Source: Podaxis mareebaensis (Eukaryota > Basidiomycota > Agaricomycetes > Agaricales > Agaricaceae). From it: a stretch of DNA of 64,000 bases. The position numbers and the translations under genes were made by a program. The stretch is taken from NCBI GenBank assembly GCA_018524725.1, contig JAEUWP010000138.1, positions 1-64,000 on the forward strand, given 5' to 3'. Below are positions 52,726 through 64,000 of the stretch, piece by piece; within the stretch, counting starts at the first letter, position 1; every line of letters starts with the position of its first letter. The notes under the pieces were generated by a model. That model was given only the letters and a program-made list of their open reading frames with translations, did no database searches and was not told the DNA's origin.

Positions 52726-55624
52726 ATGAGCGCAGTGCGTAGGAAGCCCGACCGCTCCAACAGGACCGTGTTGTCATCACCCTATGCGCGTCCTGCGAAG
52801 AAATCGGTTAGTGATGGTTCGTTTACACTGGCCTGGTTTGCTGAACTGAGGTCATTTAAGTCCTGGAGCCTATCGGGATTTCTGAGCTATCTCAACCCTT
52901 TACGACTTCGCGGCCCGGCAGGTGAAGAACACACGCATCCAGATGAAACGGATACAGATGAGGACGAGGGGGCACTTGAAGAAACATCTCCTTCCTCACC
53001 AGCACAAACTTTGTCTAGGAGAGGACACCAGGCAAGTGTCCTATACTTGAACACCGTTTCTTATTTTCATAAACTATCTATAGTTAGCTGAAACTATTGC
53101 TACCAATGGGCACGCTTTTCCAGGACCACCACCCATGAATTCCCAGTCTTCTTCACGAGGACAAGATGATTCTTCCGCCCCACCCTCCACGTCTGGCATA
53201 CCTAGTACCGATTTCACTTTCAAAGCCAGCTCGTCCCCAGCCAAGAATCTCGACACAGTCAGCAACTTCCTTGCACGACATGCGAACCAACCAATTAGCC
53301 CTGAAGACATTAACCAAATGGTGAACTTGATTCAGCAAAGCAAACCTGGTGTGTCACCTTCCAACACCCTCACGGAAAATCATCTTTATGAAGGTCGAAA
53401 CGAAGAACCCTTTCGTTTTGAGAGCCGTGCTGCGACAACCCCTCCAAGGAGCAAATCACCATCTGTGCCACCTAGACCGAGTTCGTCTGCTCCTCGCACA
53501 TTGACCAGAAATCCGAACGGAGCCTACACGTGGAAAGGTGCTGGTAGTGCAAGAGCGCATCGTGCACGGAACAGCTTCTCCTCACCTGCCTTCCGAACAC
53601 CTCGTACCACTGTTCCAAGAGCTACTACATCACATACCGAGGTCACAGGTAACGATACGAAACGGCGCAGGATAGGAGATTCTACCACCGATCCACAGGC
53701 GTCGTCGGCCGCCAACGGCACTCCCCAAAATCAGATACCGTTCCCCATCACGTCTCCCTCCACTTCACGAACTACAACTTCAGGACCGTCCCTGAAGCCG
53801 CCGACAGTTTCCACACCTGTACGACAACGCACTCCAGGTATACAAAAACCCACAGCTCCTGTCGTTCCATCTCCATTACGCCAAGCCTGGACCGGAGGTT
53901 CGCCATCCAGTAGTGAATCCGGCTCCCCCCAAGGACCAAGTACACTCAGGCAGACAGAAACAGCCAAGCATGTCACTGAGCTTGTTAACAGTCTCAAGTC
54001 ACAGGATAAGGTTCTGGATGAACTCCGTAATCCTTATGAGATAGCAAGTCCAGTTAAACGACCTACGGTACCGAAGAGGAAACGCGTTACGGCACCCGCT
54101 AAGAGGCCACAGGTCGCTGCTACTCCAAAAGAAGACGAGACAGCTAAAGTTAAGATTAGAGAAATGTCCGCACACGCCATCATTGAAGCTACCTTGCCTG
54201 AGGTTGGTCAAATTCTTTCTCACGATTGTGACTGGTGTTAATGGGTAATATAGGGCAGCAAACGATCGAGGCCTCCGCCAGATCTTGAGAGACCCACGTC
54301 CCAGAACAAAGAATCGCCCAAGGTCGCTACAACAGAAGATGAGGATGAAATTCGAGCGTCCAAACGTTCCAAGCCATTGGTCAACGGCCACACTACAAAG
54401 GAAATTGGGGACGTTGAGATGCAGCCGCCTCAATCCGCAGCGAAGAAGGACAAGCCCGCGCCGATCAAAGTTCCCGTCATTGCCGTCCCTCCCCAGCCTT
54501 CCCCCTCCACGAAAACACTATTTGGACCAAAATCTAGTCTTCCCAAGGAGCCCAGCAAGTTGCGGTTCAGCATGCAACCGGAGTCCACTTCCGCACCCTC
54601 CTCCCCTGCACCTGAGCCCAAAGTTGAGCTCGAATCAGCACCGAAACCTTTCTCTCGCACTCCCTCGACCCTTCCTCCTACGGCCCCTGCCCTGCCGGCA
54701 GTGGAAACGCAAAAGAAGGAAGTTACGCCTGCCCCTAATGCCCACTCTGCCTTTGCTCCGCCTCCCGCTGCTACCCTTCCCCCTTCCCCCACGCCTGAGA
54801 GTGCGAAGGATAGTGCAAAGCACCAACCACTCATGTCTCTACCTTCTTTCACCTTCACTTTCCCGCTCCCGTCAGCCCCAGGGAAGGCACAGGATGAGGT
54901 GAAGGCGGTGCCTAAGACCTCCCTCCCTACCTTCGATCTCACGAAGCCGGTCGCCTCTCCGGCTCCTGCTCCTCCGTCGTCAGAAAAGAGAAGTTTTGAC
55001 TGGGGTGCAGCAGGCATGAAAGCCCCGGCGGCAGGTGCCAGCGGTGAATGGACGTGTGACAAGTGCATGTTGAAGAACCCTGCCAACGCTACCGAGAAGT
55101 GCACATTTTGCGACGCTCCCACAGCTAGTGCGGGGCCTCCAAAACCTGCGGCTTCGTTCGATTGGGGTGCTGCTGGTATGAAACCTATCGCCGGCCCCTC
55201 AAATGGTGAATGGACGTGTAGTCAATGTTCGCTCAAGAACCCCGCCAGTGCGACGGCCAAATGCACTATCTGTGATACACCTAAACCAGGAGCTACCGCT
55301 GAACCCCCCAAACCCGCTCCCTCCTTCGATTGGGGTGCCGCGGGCATAAAGCCTATTGTGGGTCTGAAGGATGGTGAATGGAATTGCAGCCAGTGTTCAT
55401 TGAAAAATCCTGTGACGGCGACAGACAAGTGCACGATCTGTGATGCTCCTAAGCCTGGTGGAATGACTTCTGCGCCTAAGCCGACGGGCTTTAATTGGGG
55501 TGCGGCTGGCATGAAAGCTCCTGCATCGTCTGGATCTGGGGAATGGGCTTGTGGGCTATGTGGGTTGAAGAACCCGGCAGATGCGAAGGCGAAATGCACT
55601 ATCTGCGATGCACCACGGTCATAG
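52726..55624 (+). CDS. Nucleoporin with four RanBP2-type zinc fingers (Nup153/Nup1-like)
   Basis: Three exons (52726-53031, 53084-54200, 54254-55624 approx.) give about 930 residues. The N-terminus (RRKPDRSNRTVLSSPYARP, GFLSYLNPL) fits the membrane-binding, basic start of Nup1/Nup153-type proteins. The centre is Ser/Pro/Thr-rich and disordered. The C-terminus has four repeats at 54985-55620, each FDWGAAG[MI]K, then GEW.C..C.LKNP....KC..C. This is the RanBP2 zinc-finger consensus (WxCx2Cx3Nx6Cx2C), known to bind RanGDP. Classical FG repeats are few. The first intron begins with GC (CAG|GCAAGT). A role in the nuclear basket is likely but inferred. Confidence 0.82.
54985..55620 (+). repeat. Four tandem RanBP2 zinc-finger modules
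   Basis: Four modules with a period of roughly 150-175 bp, each encoding FDWGAAG followed by a W-C2-N-C2 finger (the fourth opens FNWGAAG). They differ by substitutions and in linker length, so the duplication is old rather than recent. Confidence 0.85.
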
Positions 55625-55990
55625 TACTAGGTCGGATATTTCTCCTGTTTTAAGAGGTTTTGTTATGTGTTGCCCTCGGTCCTCGGGTGGGATCTTGCCC
55701 TTCTAATCTTGTCCTAACGTTCTCCCCGACGTCCGCCTCTAAGTATATCCTCCTGTCATTGTTCATTTGCATATTGTCTCCTGTCCGTAAACTTTTTCTG
55801 GATTGACGAACATTGATTAAATTACATGTACACCTATTCTACTGATTGTAGTAGCTACATTGCTTTTCATGGCGTTCTTGTCGAAATTCGAGAATTATAG
55901 ACGGTGACACAGAATTGGTTCAATGACAGTGTGATGAAATTGCACTTGAGAGTGTATATAAACGAAAGCCTACGAGCCCGGAATGCGGTA
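55625..55990. other. Intergenic region between convergent genes
   Basis: 366 bp between the nucleoporin stop and the KIN28 stop. AT-rich 3' flanks only; no gene seen. Confidence 0.5.
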
Positions 55991-57433
55991 TCATGGCGAT
56001 GAAGGTGGAGCCTTTGAGAAATCCAATCGTCTCGCAATGGATCTCGCCTTTGCTTCGCTAGGTGAAGCCAACTTGCGCTTGAGGCCTTTGTTGGTAGCCT
56101 TGACACCAGGACCAGATGAGTTCATCTCAACATTAGCGTCAACGTCATCTAACGGTTTGTTTGCAACTGCCGAACATTTGGGTAATTTTGAAGGATGGGT
56201 TGGGTATGGAAGAGCGAAGAAATACGGGTGATTAAGGGCCTGTGAATTTAAAGGACTCGATTCAGGGAGTGACAAGGTAGAAGAGGAAAGGACTGACTTC
56301 TTTGGCAGATATACGCTTACGGGGTTCATAAACGAGACACCGGCTGAGAAGGTTAAGGGTATCCGCGCTCGCAGCTGTAAAGAGATCTCGTAGTGGTGGT
56401 TTGGGGAATTGGCCAACGGGCACATAGTCTGGTAGTTTTGTGTGTCCCTGCGAAACACATATGAGATTTCAAACCGAGTGTCAAAGTGACGCACAACTTA
56501 CCGGCCAGTCCTCTTCCGTTGGCGTACCCAATGCACGGAAGATAGTCTTAAGCTGATCCATGTCACTCTCCCCAGGAAGGTATGGTATTCGCAACATCAA
56601 TTCGGCGAAGATGCATCCAACAGACCAAATGTCGACGGCGGTACTGTAGTATCGACAACCGAACAGTAGCTCAGGAGGACGATACCACCGCGTGATGACT
56701 TGGCAAGTCATTTTGTAACCTGGGTCAGCAAAGTCGCGCGCAAGACCGAAATCTGCTATTTTGAGTTGGCCGTCGGAGGCGATGAGAAGGTTATTGGGTT
56801 TGAGGTCCTGTGGGGCGGCATTGTTGAGGAGTTGTGCATGGAAAGAAGGAACCTACGTACACGATGTAGGATCCAATTCCTATGGCAGAACTCAAGCCCG
56901 CGGAAGGTCATTGCCATCCAGCTTTTGATATCCGCAGGGAGGAACACGAGGGAACGGTCCTTGATGATAATTTCGAGGTCGGAGTCAAGGAACTCGAGTA
57001 CTAAGTTGAGATTGGTCTTCGAGGAATAGACATCTAGAAGCTGGCAAGAATGAATGGCGATGTCGGTCATAGCGAAGACATGGACTCACCTCAATGATGT
57101 TCTGGTGCTTGAGCTCTCGTAGGTACTTGACTTCCCGGATGGCGGACATATCCAGTCCATCTTTGAACTGTCCAACCTTGATCTTCTTGATAGCTACTTT
57201 ACGCCCAGTTGGGGCCTCTCTTCCTGATGACAATAATCATACTTAGATGGAACTGGAAGGAAATCGAGAAAGTAGATGGACCTTGATACACGACGGCATA
57301 GGTTCCTTCACCAACTTTTCTATCCTTGATCCTTCGGGCAACAGAAGCATCAGAAAGAACGATATGACATGCCAGACGAATGGACCCACCAATGCTGCTG
57401 ACGCGCAGCGTTCGCTTTTTCGACAGCGTCCAT
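55991..57433 (-). CDS. KIN28: Cyclin-dependent kinase 7 (TFIIH kinase Kin28)
   Basis: Seven or so exons from ATG 57433 ([15 protein letters not shown]). Kinase motifs in order: [17 protein letters not shown] (Gly loop), [48 protein letters not shown] (catalytic loop), [20 protein letters not shown] (DFG and T-loop Thr), [42 protein letters not shown]. The [16 protein letters not shown] segment and RYYSTAVD identify CDK7/Kin28 rather than CDK1. With cyclin H and Tfb3 it phosphorylates RNA polymerase II CTD Ser5/Ser7 within TFIIH. The C-terminal tail is Ser/Lys-rich ([20 protein letters not shown]). The start codon shares an early intron with the Gly-loop exon. Confidence 0.93.
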
Positions 57434-58041
57434 GGTGTGGTTGTGAGTCAAGCTGATCGGCCAAGGCTGTGGGGTGGGCGTCTGTGCGAATCCGAAGGGC
57501 GGGCTCTCGCAGAGATGATTTCCAGGAAAGGGTATTCTTCAGGAGCGAGACATATGTATTGTCACTGGACCACCAGTGGGTTTTCACAGGAGGATGGCTC
57601 ACAACATCAGGCACGTACCGAGGAAGGGTAAAAGCCAAATTCCACTTCCAATTTCCCACGCTATTTTACACGATAAAACTTCTGGAGTCCTATTCAGGGT
57701 TCCAGGTCTTCCTTATATTTTCTACAACTCCATAATATGTTCTTGCCGGAGGTTGTTCTGGACATCGCTTTCTGCAGTCTCAAGAAGACATCATAACATG
57801 ACTGTGATCGCGCAGCACGTGTCCAGCACGCGACCCTAACAAGGTCCAACAACCCAAATTTCCCAAGAAGGAAATGTCGTGGTTCATCAAATGTGCGGCA
57901 CCCACAAGTTCAACTTGACACTCGATTTTCCCCGCTCTTTCGATGCTGTTGAAGGCTGGTTGCCTGTATAATTAGTTCATCATTTTTGTCACTTCTCTTC
58001 GAGCTTCTGCTACTTCGTGGTCTTCTGTCACAATCAGACAA
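57434..58041. promoter_or_regulatory. Bidirectional promoter region (KIN28 / J-protein)
   Basis: 608 bp between divergent starts. It contains a palindromic CACGTG E-box at 57816-57821. Frames on the plus strand here are antisense to nothing recognisable. No gene seen. Confidence 0.4.
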
Positions 58042-58924
58042 ATGCCTTACTACCAATCCTTATATGACATCCTAGGAATTAGCAAGTCCGCGTCTGCGGA
58101 CGAGGGTGAGTTAGATTGTCGCCTCGTGCTCACAATTTTACATAAAGCCTTTATTGCAGTACGCAAGGCGTATCGAAAGAAGGCTTTGGAAACGCACCCG
58201 GATAAGCTCAGTCCTCATGCAAGCGCAGCTAAACGCCAGGCTGCGGAGGCTCAGTTCCATTTGGTAAGCACCCTCTTGTGTCACACCCTTCTGGGCGCGC
58301 ATTTGAGCTCTGACATATCCGTCTGGCAGATTCATAGTGCTTTCGAAACGTTAAGTGACCCTCATAGGCGGAAGGTACGACTTCTCACGTTATACATAAC
58401 CTGCCCTAATTTTTATTTTCGGCGCTACCATCATCAGGCTTATGATGCTTGGGGAAGCAAACTGGATCCTCAGACTTTATTGGAAGAATCAACCAAACGT
58501 ATGGCGGACCGAGACGCGTGGGCGAGCAACTTGAAGGCGGAGTATGAACGTCGAAAAGGGTTGAGAAGTCAGACAATGCCTCCCGTTACCACACCAGTCC
58601 CAAAGGCAGCAAGGCCAGCAACAACAACCGCGACAAATCGACCCGCGCCATCATCTACTCCGTCTACAACTAAGGGAAGACCACCTCCAGTGATACAACG
58701 GGAACCGCCGCCCCCGCCGTTATCGGATGAGGAAGAGAAGCTTATTGCGGAGATACTCCAGGAGGTGAGAGCTCACCTACCACCGGAGTACGAGGAACGT
58801 AGAAGAAAGGCTCTTCAGGTATGGACCAATGAATTCATTCCCGTTCACGTGCTGACCATATGTATTACAGAAAAAGGCAGAACGAGAAAGAGCAGAAATG
58901 CGCAGGCGAACTGTTCCTGTATGA
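58042..58924 (+). CDS. J-domain (DnaJ/HSP40) protein, class C
   Basis: Five exons. The N-terminal J domain is intact after splicing: MPYYQSLYDILGISKSASAD, EVRKAYRKKALETHPDKLSP (HPD present), IHSAFETLSDPHRRKAYDAW. The rest is a charged, partly disordered region (RMADRDAWASNLKAEYERRK, Pro-rich linker) and a C-terminal helix (EEEKLIAEILQEVRAHLPPE, KKAERERAEMRRRTVPV). There is no Gly/Phe or zinc-finger region, so it is class C (class III). J domains stimulate Hsp70 ATPase; the Hsp70 partner and location are unknown. The third-exon to last-exon join (QKKAERER) sets the stop at 58922-58924. Confidence 0.88.
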
Positions 58925-59333
58925 TATACCCCAAGTCCAGAGGAGTTTGACCTGGACGGGTATGGAGGATTGAGAATGAATGGAAGGACTAAGTTACGTG
59001 TATATCTGACTGGACTGTTGATCATGGATGATTTTTTCGCTTTCGTTGCTGCTAATATATATGTAGTTTATACGAGCATGACTTGGGCCTCAAGCCCTGG
59101 AGGTGCAAGGTTCGATTGAATGGGACAATACTTGAGTATCACGTATGATTCGATGCACCAAGCCATGTAGAAAACGCTAAAACAAAGTCTTAGTGCGCCT
59201 GTATAATGTGAGTATAACTTCGCCTTACTCGGTGCCTCTGTGTTCAGAAATTCCATATCTAAAGTACAAGTCCTATAACCTGCCGTCAGGATGGCCTTCT
59301 TGAAGCGTCAACATATTCTTAAAATACATACCC
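58925..59333. other. Intergenic region between convergent genes
   Basis: 409 bp between the J-protein stop and the OHCU decarboxylase stop. No gene or repeat recognised. Confidence 0.5.
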
Positions 59334-59957
59334 CTACTCAACTCCTAACGTTCTCAATCTGCTCTTCGCAATTTTCCCAACATCGTCCACGGCCCTCCTC
59401 AATTCCGACAGCCATTTCTCATCCTTCTGGCCAAGGGCCTTGGACCCAAAAGTATTTAACGAGGGCTCATCGGGCGAAAGTGAATGACTGATCCCAAGTA
59501 CATCTTCCATCTCCTCTGCAATTGCCGCCCTACTTCTCCCATTCACAAAAGTAATGTATCGCAACCCAGGGTACTGAGCCTCATAACATGCATTCAAATG
59601 TTTCAACCGCGCAAGCACCTCCGGTGGAGTGGGGTTCACAGTGGCAGTGGCACCTTGTTCCTTCGCGCTTAGATTTGATAGGTTCTTGCTTTCACCGATC
59701 CTCGGATGGCCGGAGATGAACTCGGACTGTGATGGGACATCCCATTTACTGATTTCCCCTAAGGCAAGGTCAATCAAATCCGCATAAGACGAGACGGTCG
59801 ATGGGGGTTGGGACTTGATGTAAGCAGATAGCTGGGGTTCGAGGGCGTTTAGGAGAATGGGAGAAGGTTCGAAGAGGATTGAGAGGGCTATCCCGAGGGG
59901 TGAGTCGGGGCTCGATGTGCCCTCACGAATGGCTTCCAGTGTCGGTAAGGAGGACAT
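59334..59957 (-). CDS. OHCU decarboxylase (urate degradation)
   Basis: A single exon of 207 residues, a rarity in this window. Converts 2-oxo-4-hydroxy-4-carboxy-5-ureidoimidazoline to S-allantoin, the last step of uric acid oxidation to allantoin. Conserved residues are seen: SGHPRIGE with the active-site HPRIG, LNACYEAQYPGLRYITFVNG and RSRAAIAEEMEDVLG. ATG 59957 (MSSLPTLEAIREG) is preferred; an in-frame ATG at 60026 gives an unlikely leader. The C-terminus (RLRTLGVE) has no SKL-type peroxisomal signal, although the substrate is made by peroxisomal urate oxidase. No other purine-degradation gene is in the window. Confidence 0.93.
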   Translation of the reverse strand: MSSLPTLEAIREGTSSPDSPLGIALSILFEPSPILLNALEPQLSAYIKSQPPSTVSSYADLIDLALGEISKWDVPSQSEFISGHPRIGESKNLSNLSAKEQGATATVNPTPPEVLARLKHLNACYEAQYPGLRYITFVNGRSRAAIAEEMEDVLGISHSLSPDEPSLNTFGSKALGQKDEKWLSELRRAVDDVGKIAKSRLRTLGVE

Positions 59958-60208
59958 TATTCGCTGAACGGAACACGTCCCGGTGAAAGAAGAACCACAA
60001 GATAGGGGATACAGGAGATCACCCAATGTGGTATGTTCCTGGCCGGGCGATCCCGACGGCTCAACGAGATTTTACCGCTATTAGATCCCAAAATCCGAAT
60101 TCCCAAGCAACACCACATGCTCAGCTAGATGAGAAAATGGTGATTAATCTAATCTCATTCCTACTCCCGGACCCGCTTCGCTGGTAGCCTACTGTTGAAT
60201 ATTGAAGT

Positions 60209-61628
60209 ATGACGGACGCTCGGCCTTTTACTCTCCGTTGGGGTATCATATCAACTGGGCGCATTGCCTCAGTCTTTGTCAAGGTAAGCAGTCGTTCGAA
60301 TTAGCATCTTGGCGAACCACACTGACAGCAATGTGTAGGATATTCTCTTGGACCCGAAGACGTATGTGCCGACGTTCTATATCTGTTCCGGGTATTGACC
60401 AGCGATCTAGACGAGGCGTGAACGATGTTATTCACAAAGTTGTTGCCGTAGGGTCTCGCAGCGTTGCCAAAGCGCAGGAGTTTGTCGATGCCCACGCCGG
60501 CGGGGACAAGGGTATCAAAGCCTACGGAACCTATGAAGATGTCTACGCGGACGCGGTGAGTAACACAAAATCATTATGATTGCACTGACTGAAACCCAAT
60601 TTGCAAGAATGTTGATGCCGTATACATTGCTACTCCTCATACCCATCACTACGAGAACGCCTTGGCGGCGATTAAAGCAGGCAAACATGTCCTCGTCGAG
60701 AAACCCGTGACCATCAACGCTGCTGAACTCCGCTCGCTGCTCCAAGCTGCCAAAGAGCATGACGTCTTTGTTATGGAGGCGATGTGGACTAGGTTCTTAC
60801 CTATCGTCTTGGAAATTAAAAAGATCGCAGAGGAGGGGAAACTTGGAAATCCTGTCGTTTTACATGCGGATCAGTCTGGAAACTTTGGTCTTGACAGTGA
60901 GTACCCAATTCTGTGCAATTCTGAGATGACGTCCACTGAACACTTGGGTTAAGAGATCCCCTTGACACACAGGATCCTGGACCCTAAGCTAGGTGGTGGT
61001 GCCTTGCTTGACATGTGAGTCGGCCATTCGCAAGTGAAAGAAAACATTATTTATTAACTCGCACCCATAGTGGTCCATACCCATATGTCTGGGTGAGTAT
61101 CCTCAGTCCCCTGATCGAGAGCGATTCAGTTTTACGAGGTAATAGGCAATAATAGCTCTCTATGAACACCCTTCGAATGCTTCCTCCCGCCCGACCTCCA
61201 TTTCAGCTTCAATGCTTAAAACGCCGCTCACAGGTGTTGACGCCAACACCTCATTTACGCTCACCTTCCCCTCCTCGCAGGCCGTCCTCACAACTAGTAT
61301 CAACGTAAACTCCCCTTCCTTTGGATGTACAATCCGCTATGAGCACGGTTCAATCGTCGTTTACCCACCGATTTTTGGCCCGAAGAAATTCACGGTGCAG
61401 TATCATGATGAAGCCGATAAAGTGGTGAGGGAGGAAACCAGGACATTCGAGCATGTCGGCGGAGGATGGCATTTCCAAGCTGATGAAGTCGCGAGATGTG
61501 TGAGGGATGGAAAGAGGGAAAGTGCGGCCTGGACACATGAGAAGATGTTGCTAGAGATGGAGGTGTTTGATGAGGTTCGCCGGCAAGGTGGTTATGTGTT
61601 TCCACCGGGAGTGGAGAAGGTCGTATAA
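60209..61628 (+). CDS. Gfo/Idh/MocA-family NAD(P)-dependent oxidoreductase
   Basis: Exons from ATG 60209 (MTDARPFTLRWGIISTGRIA, Rossmann GxxxxGxIA motif) join through VFVKDILLDPKT and DVIHKVVAVGSRSVAKAQEF to DAVYIATPHTHHYENALAAI, KAGKHVLVEKPVTINAAELR (catalytic EKP) and EAMWTRFLPIVLEIKKIAEE. A C-terminal beta domain then includes LDPKLGGGALLDIGPYPYVW, VDANTSFTLTFPSSQAVLTT and GGWHFQADEVARCVRDGKRE. The EAMWTRF and GGGALLDIGPY motifs place it near dimeric dihydrodiol dehydrogenase/NADP D-xylose dehydrogenase. The natural substrate is unknown; a sugar or hydroxy acid is likely. Five or six introns. It is divergent from the OHCU gene (251 bp), so they may share a promoter. Confidence 0.9.
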
Positions 61629-62814
61629 TTCAACCCACATCCCCTACCTTATGGGTTGGTCAGATATTATGGACCTCTGTTCTTGATCAACTTCAGTCAA
61701 TTACTATCATCTCACCGTTCATTGCTCGCAGCCCTGAGGAGTTTACCGATTACTGTACTTGGGGGTAACACATACAAGTGCTGCAGCACAATCCGCCATC
61801 AAGATCACCAATTTTTCCGTATTCATTCACCTATCCGCATAGCCCACGCTTAACAATCCGCAGTCTGGATTAAGCCCTGTATTTGCCTATTGATATTAGC
61901 AATACCACAGGCTAGGCGTTACCCAAAAAATTGCGTCCGAAGACCACGATTTTCGTTGCGTTGGGTCGAACTCCATGTCAACCTACCAGCGAATGCGACA
62001 ACTAATGTGCTCCGTATTCTCAGGCCGAGGACATTATACCAGTCTCAAGACCCCTCAATAGATATGAACGATATACAATTATGAGACCGAGGATAAGAAG
62101 AACGGAGGCCAAGAGCTTCGTCTGAAACCCAAAAACCGATCCCAAACTTGATCTATGCTGATTTCATCTCCACACGTCTTCGTGCACAGTAGATTTCGGC
62201 ATCACGAAGTGGTCATCATTAAATAACAATTGTCAACAGGACCACTTGCGCGAATGCTGACTGGGGTTTAAGTGCATATGCATGTCTCGTCTCCCGACTT
62301 GACGGAAGACAGCTGCCAGAATACATTTAGACACCTAATTACAAACCGAGAGTGAATAACATTGCATTCATTGAGGAAGCTTTTGCTGTCGCGGTGCATT
62401 GATCATGGTTCCAAAGCAGACACAACTTTAGACAAAACTGGCCGATTTCTTGGATTTCTGAGCTCTTGGACGTGGTGGTGGGCAAGAACGCCCAATTATT
62501 TATAGTAAGGTGTAAGTTTACATCGTCACATGTACTAATTATATCCACATATGTACTCGTAGATACATACATGGATACATCTTCGCCTTCTACTTGCGTT
62601 ATCTCCATTGTACTTTGATACGATCTTATATTCATAGCGAGCTTACGGGCTTCCCTCGGGATTTCGTGAGCCCAGCAATCAAGAATTGAGTTGAGTTGAG
62701 AAAACTTCGCGGAGCCGGTGTACATATACTGGGGTCCTCCTTTTATCAGACCGTTCTTAAGGATATATTGTTTGATAATACATATATTTATGCGTTTTGT
62801 AGTGCTTGGGAATG
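61629..62814. other. Intergenic region between convergent genes
   Basis: 1.2 kb between the oxidoreductase stop and the GH47 stop. It includes a long AT-rich minus-strand open frame (62339-62848) that overlaps the GH47 end in another frame and looks like chance. No other feature is seen. Confidence 0.45.
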
Positions 62815-64000
62815 CTACATGGTGATGTTGTATTCTTTCTTCTCCCAAGGACTCCAGTCGAATATCGGCAGTGGATGCGCTTCGGTGTTAAAGACCCAGT
62901 CTTTGAGCGAAACGACTTCCTCGTCTTTGAACAGGATATATAGGTATTTGAGCCTGTGTGCGTTATATACCAAGCCAATTAGCGGGTTCAGGGAAAAATC
63001 AAGATAGGCTTACGTCTCTGCCATAAAAAAGCTAGTGGTGTCAAATGCGGTATTCAGCGGATGTCGAGGAGGCGAATTGCAGAAACGAACCTTGGCATCT
63101 CGTTCTTGTGCTGTGGATTCTCCCAGTCAACACCAGATACGCTCGCAAAACCATACTCTGTCTTGGCATGTTTCTCAATGGCCTCGAAAACGGACCTGTC
63201 ATGAACAACGATCAGGATTCTAGTAGATATGTCCAAGCTAGAGAGACATGCCATCCGCGTTCACGCCATTTAGTATCCCCAGTCAGCTTCCACATATAGA
63301 AGAACGTTTCGACGGTCTACGAAACATCAGTTGTCATCCCATGCGGATGCGGAGGAAAAACGAACCTCTGGTCTCAGTAAATATTCTGCCCTCATCGCCC
63401 TATATTCCCTCTTCTTCCAATCATCCTCGGCAACTCTCTCCGCGCGCTGTCCGGGCGCGGGAACGCCAGGCGGCACACCACCCTTTCTCCCCTCCTTCAC
63501 CCATTTCTCAACCTGAGTAACCCACAACCCCTCCTTCTCTTTCTCAGCCGCCAACCCATAATTCGTTCCATGCCCAGGACCATTGTGAAAACCATTCCCA
63601 TTGGAGTTGTACCAACTTCCAAAATCAACCATACGCACTTCGTCTGGGCCTAGGCCAGATTTTTGGTCGTGATACATGATCCAACAGGTTTCGGCAAGCC
63701 CTTCTGCAGCCCAGGTGTGGAGTTGTTTGTCTTTTTCCGTGTAAGATGCCGAGTCAGTTGTAGGTGAAGTTGAGAGGGTGTAGACACCAAGGGCGAGGAG
63801 GCCGGGGAAGAAGCACGAGAGGTGTTCAAGTTTATGCGTTGGAATACCATTGGATTTATCTGTTACATAGAGGAGGTGGCGCGTTGGTGTGATGTAGAGA
63901 AGGTTATTGATGACTCCATTAACGGAGCTTAGGTCTACGTTGGAAAATCAATGTAGAGTTAAACGATGAGAAGGAGGTTGTATGCGTACACAAATCGAGG
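62815..64000 (-). CDS. MNS1: GH47 class I alpha-1,2-mannosidase (3' part)
   Basis: The C-terminal half of a GH47 enzyme, cut by the window edge at its 5' side. Visible parts: [128 protein letters not shown]. The C-terminal NTEAHP holds the Ca2+-binding Thr. These enzymes trim alpha-1,2-mannose from N-glycans in the ER or Golgi for folding control or processing. A 15-residue insert-like stretch ([16 protein letters not shown]) is Pro/Gly-rich. An 18-nt exon (63014-63031) encodes the FFMAE part. Stop TAG at 62815-62817. N-terminal membrane anchor not in the window. Confidence 0.9.

Noticed and set aside
54430..55122. 230-codon minus-strand open frame
   Set aside because: Antisense to the nucleoporin exon with zinc fingers, which is clearly coding on the plus strand.
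57243..57659. 138-codon minus-strand open frame upstream of KIN28
   Set aside because: The frame overlaps the first KIN28 exon and intron in a different phase; the family sequence needs the ATG at 57433 instead.
59040..59130. Possible tRNA because of a GGTTCGA-like T-loop
   Set aside because: No matching acceptor and anticodon stems could be folded around it.
62339..62848. 169-codon minus-strand open frame after the GH47 stop
   Set aside because: Low-complexity, AT-rich, no domain, and overlaps the GH47 end in another frame; most likely chance.

Overview
The window is nuclear DNA from a filamentous basidiomycete, most likely an Agaricomycete (mushroom-forming, wood- or litter-decaying fungus). 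Three things point to this. Nearly every gene is broken by many short introns of about 50-60 bp. Genes are tightly packed on both strands. Several families are typical of basidiomycetes: a Ubc2-type adaptor with SAM, RA and two SH3 domains, a subfamily-C GH45 endoglucanase, a secreted GH18 enzyme, and an LRR/F-box-like protein. I saw no rRNA, tRNA or CRISPR.

Layout. 1-73 is the right end of a small DNA transposon. 75-1728 is mostly non-coding and holds a decayed LRR-like fragment. An LRR/F-box-like gene follows (minus, to 1729), then the Ubc2/Ste50-like MAPK adaptor (3565-6015, minus), a large unknown protein with adaptor-binding motifs (6345-9625), a conserved unknown (10770-12074, minus), the Paf1-complex subunit LEO1 (13076-14769), an ataxin-10/CTR86 homologue (14859-17248, minus), the V-ATPase assembly factor VMA12 (17387-18146), a CoA-type Nudix hydrolase (18179-19169, minus) and an UNC93-like transporter with two apparent frameshifts (19493-21630, minus).

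Two full copies of an 883-bp non-autonomous transposon (21751-22633 and 37049-37931) lie in opposite orientation. They bracket BRAP2/ETP1, NNF1, TUL1/DSC1, RIB3, SEC20 and a mitochondrial phosphate carrier, followed by about 2.5 kb without recognisable genes.

Right of the second copy are a small secreted protein and a GH18 enzyme (convergent), a ClC chloride channel, MED4, a dual-specificity phosphatase, a DHHC palmitoyltransferase converging on a GH45 endoglucanase, the complex I 20.9-kDa subunit, a nucleoporin with four RanBP2-type zinc fingers, the TFIIH kinase KIN28/CDK7, a J-protein, OHCU decarboxylase (ureide pathway), a Gfo/Idh/MocA oxidoreductase and a GH47 mannosidase cut by the window edge.

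Most genes are unrelated housekeeping genes. Loose themes are transcription (LEO1, MED4, KIN28), the secretory pathway and membrane quality control (SEC20, TUL1, VMA12, GH47), and wall or lignocellulose degradation (GH45, GH18). I found no convincing new multi-gene system. The most unusual items are the transposon family with its intact 100-codon ORF and telomere-like subterminal motifs, three GC-AG introns, two microexons of 13 and 18 nt, and a RING domain with an 82-residue insertion. Gene models were built by eye from splice signals and family conservation, so some exon ends may be off by a few bases.
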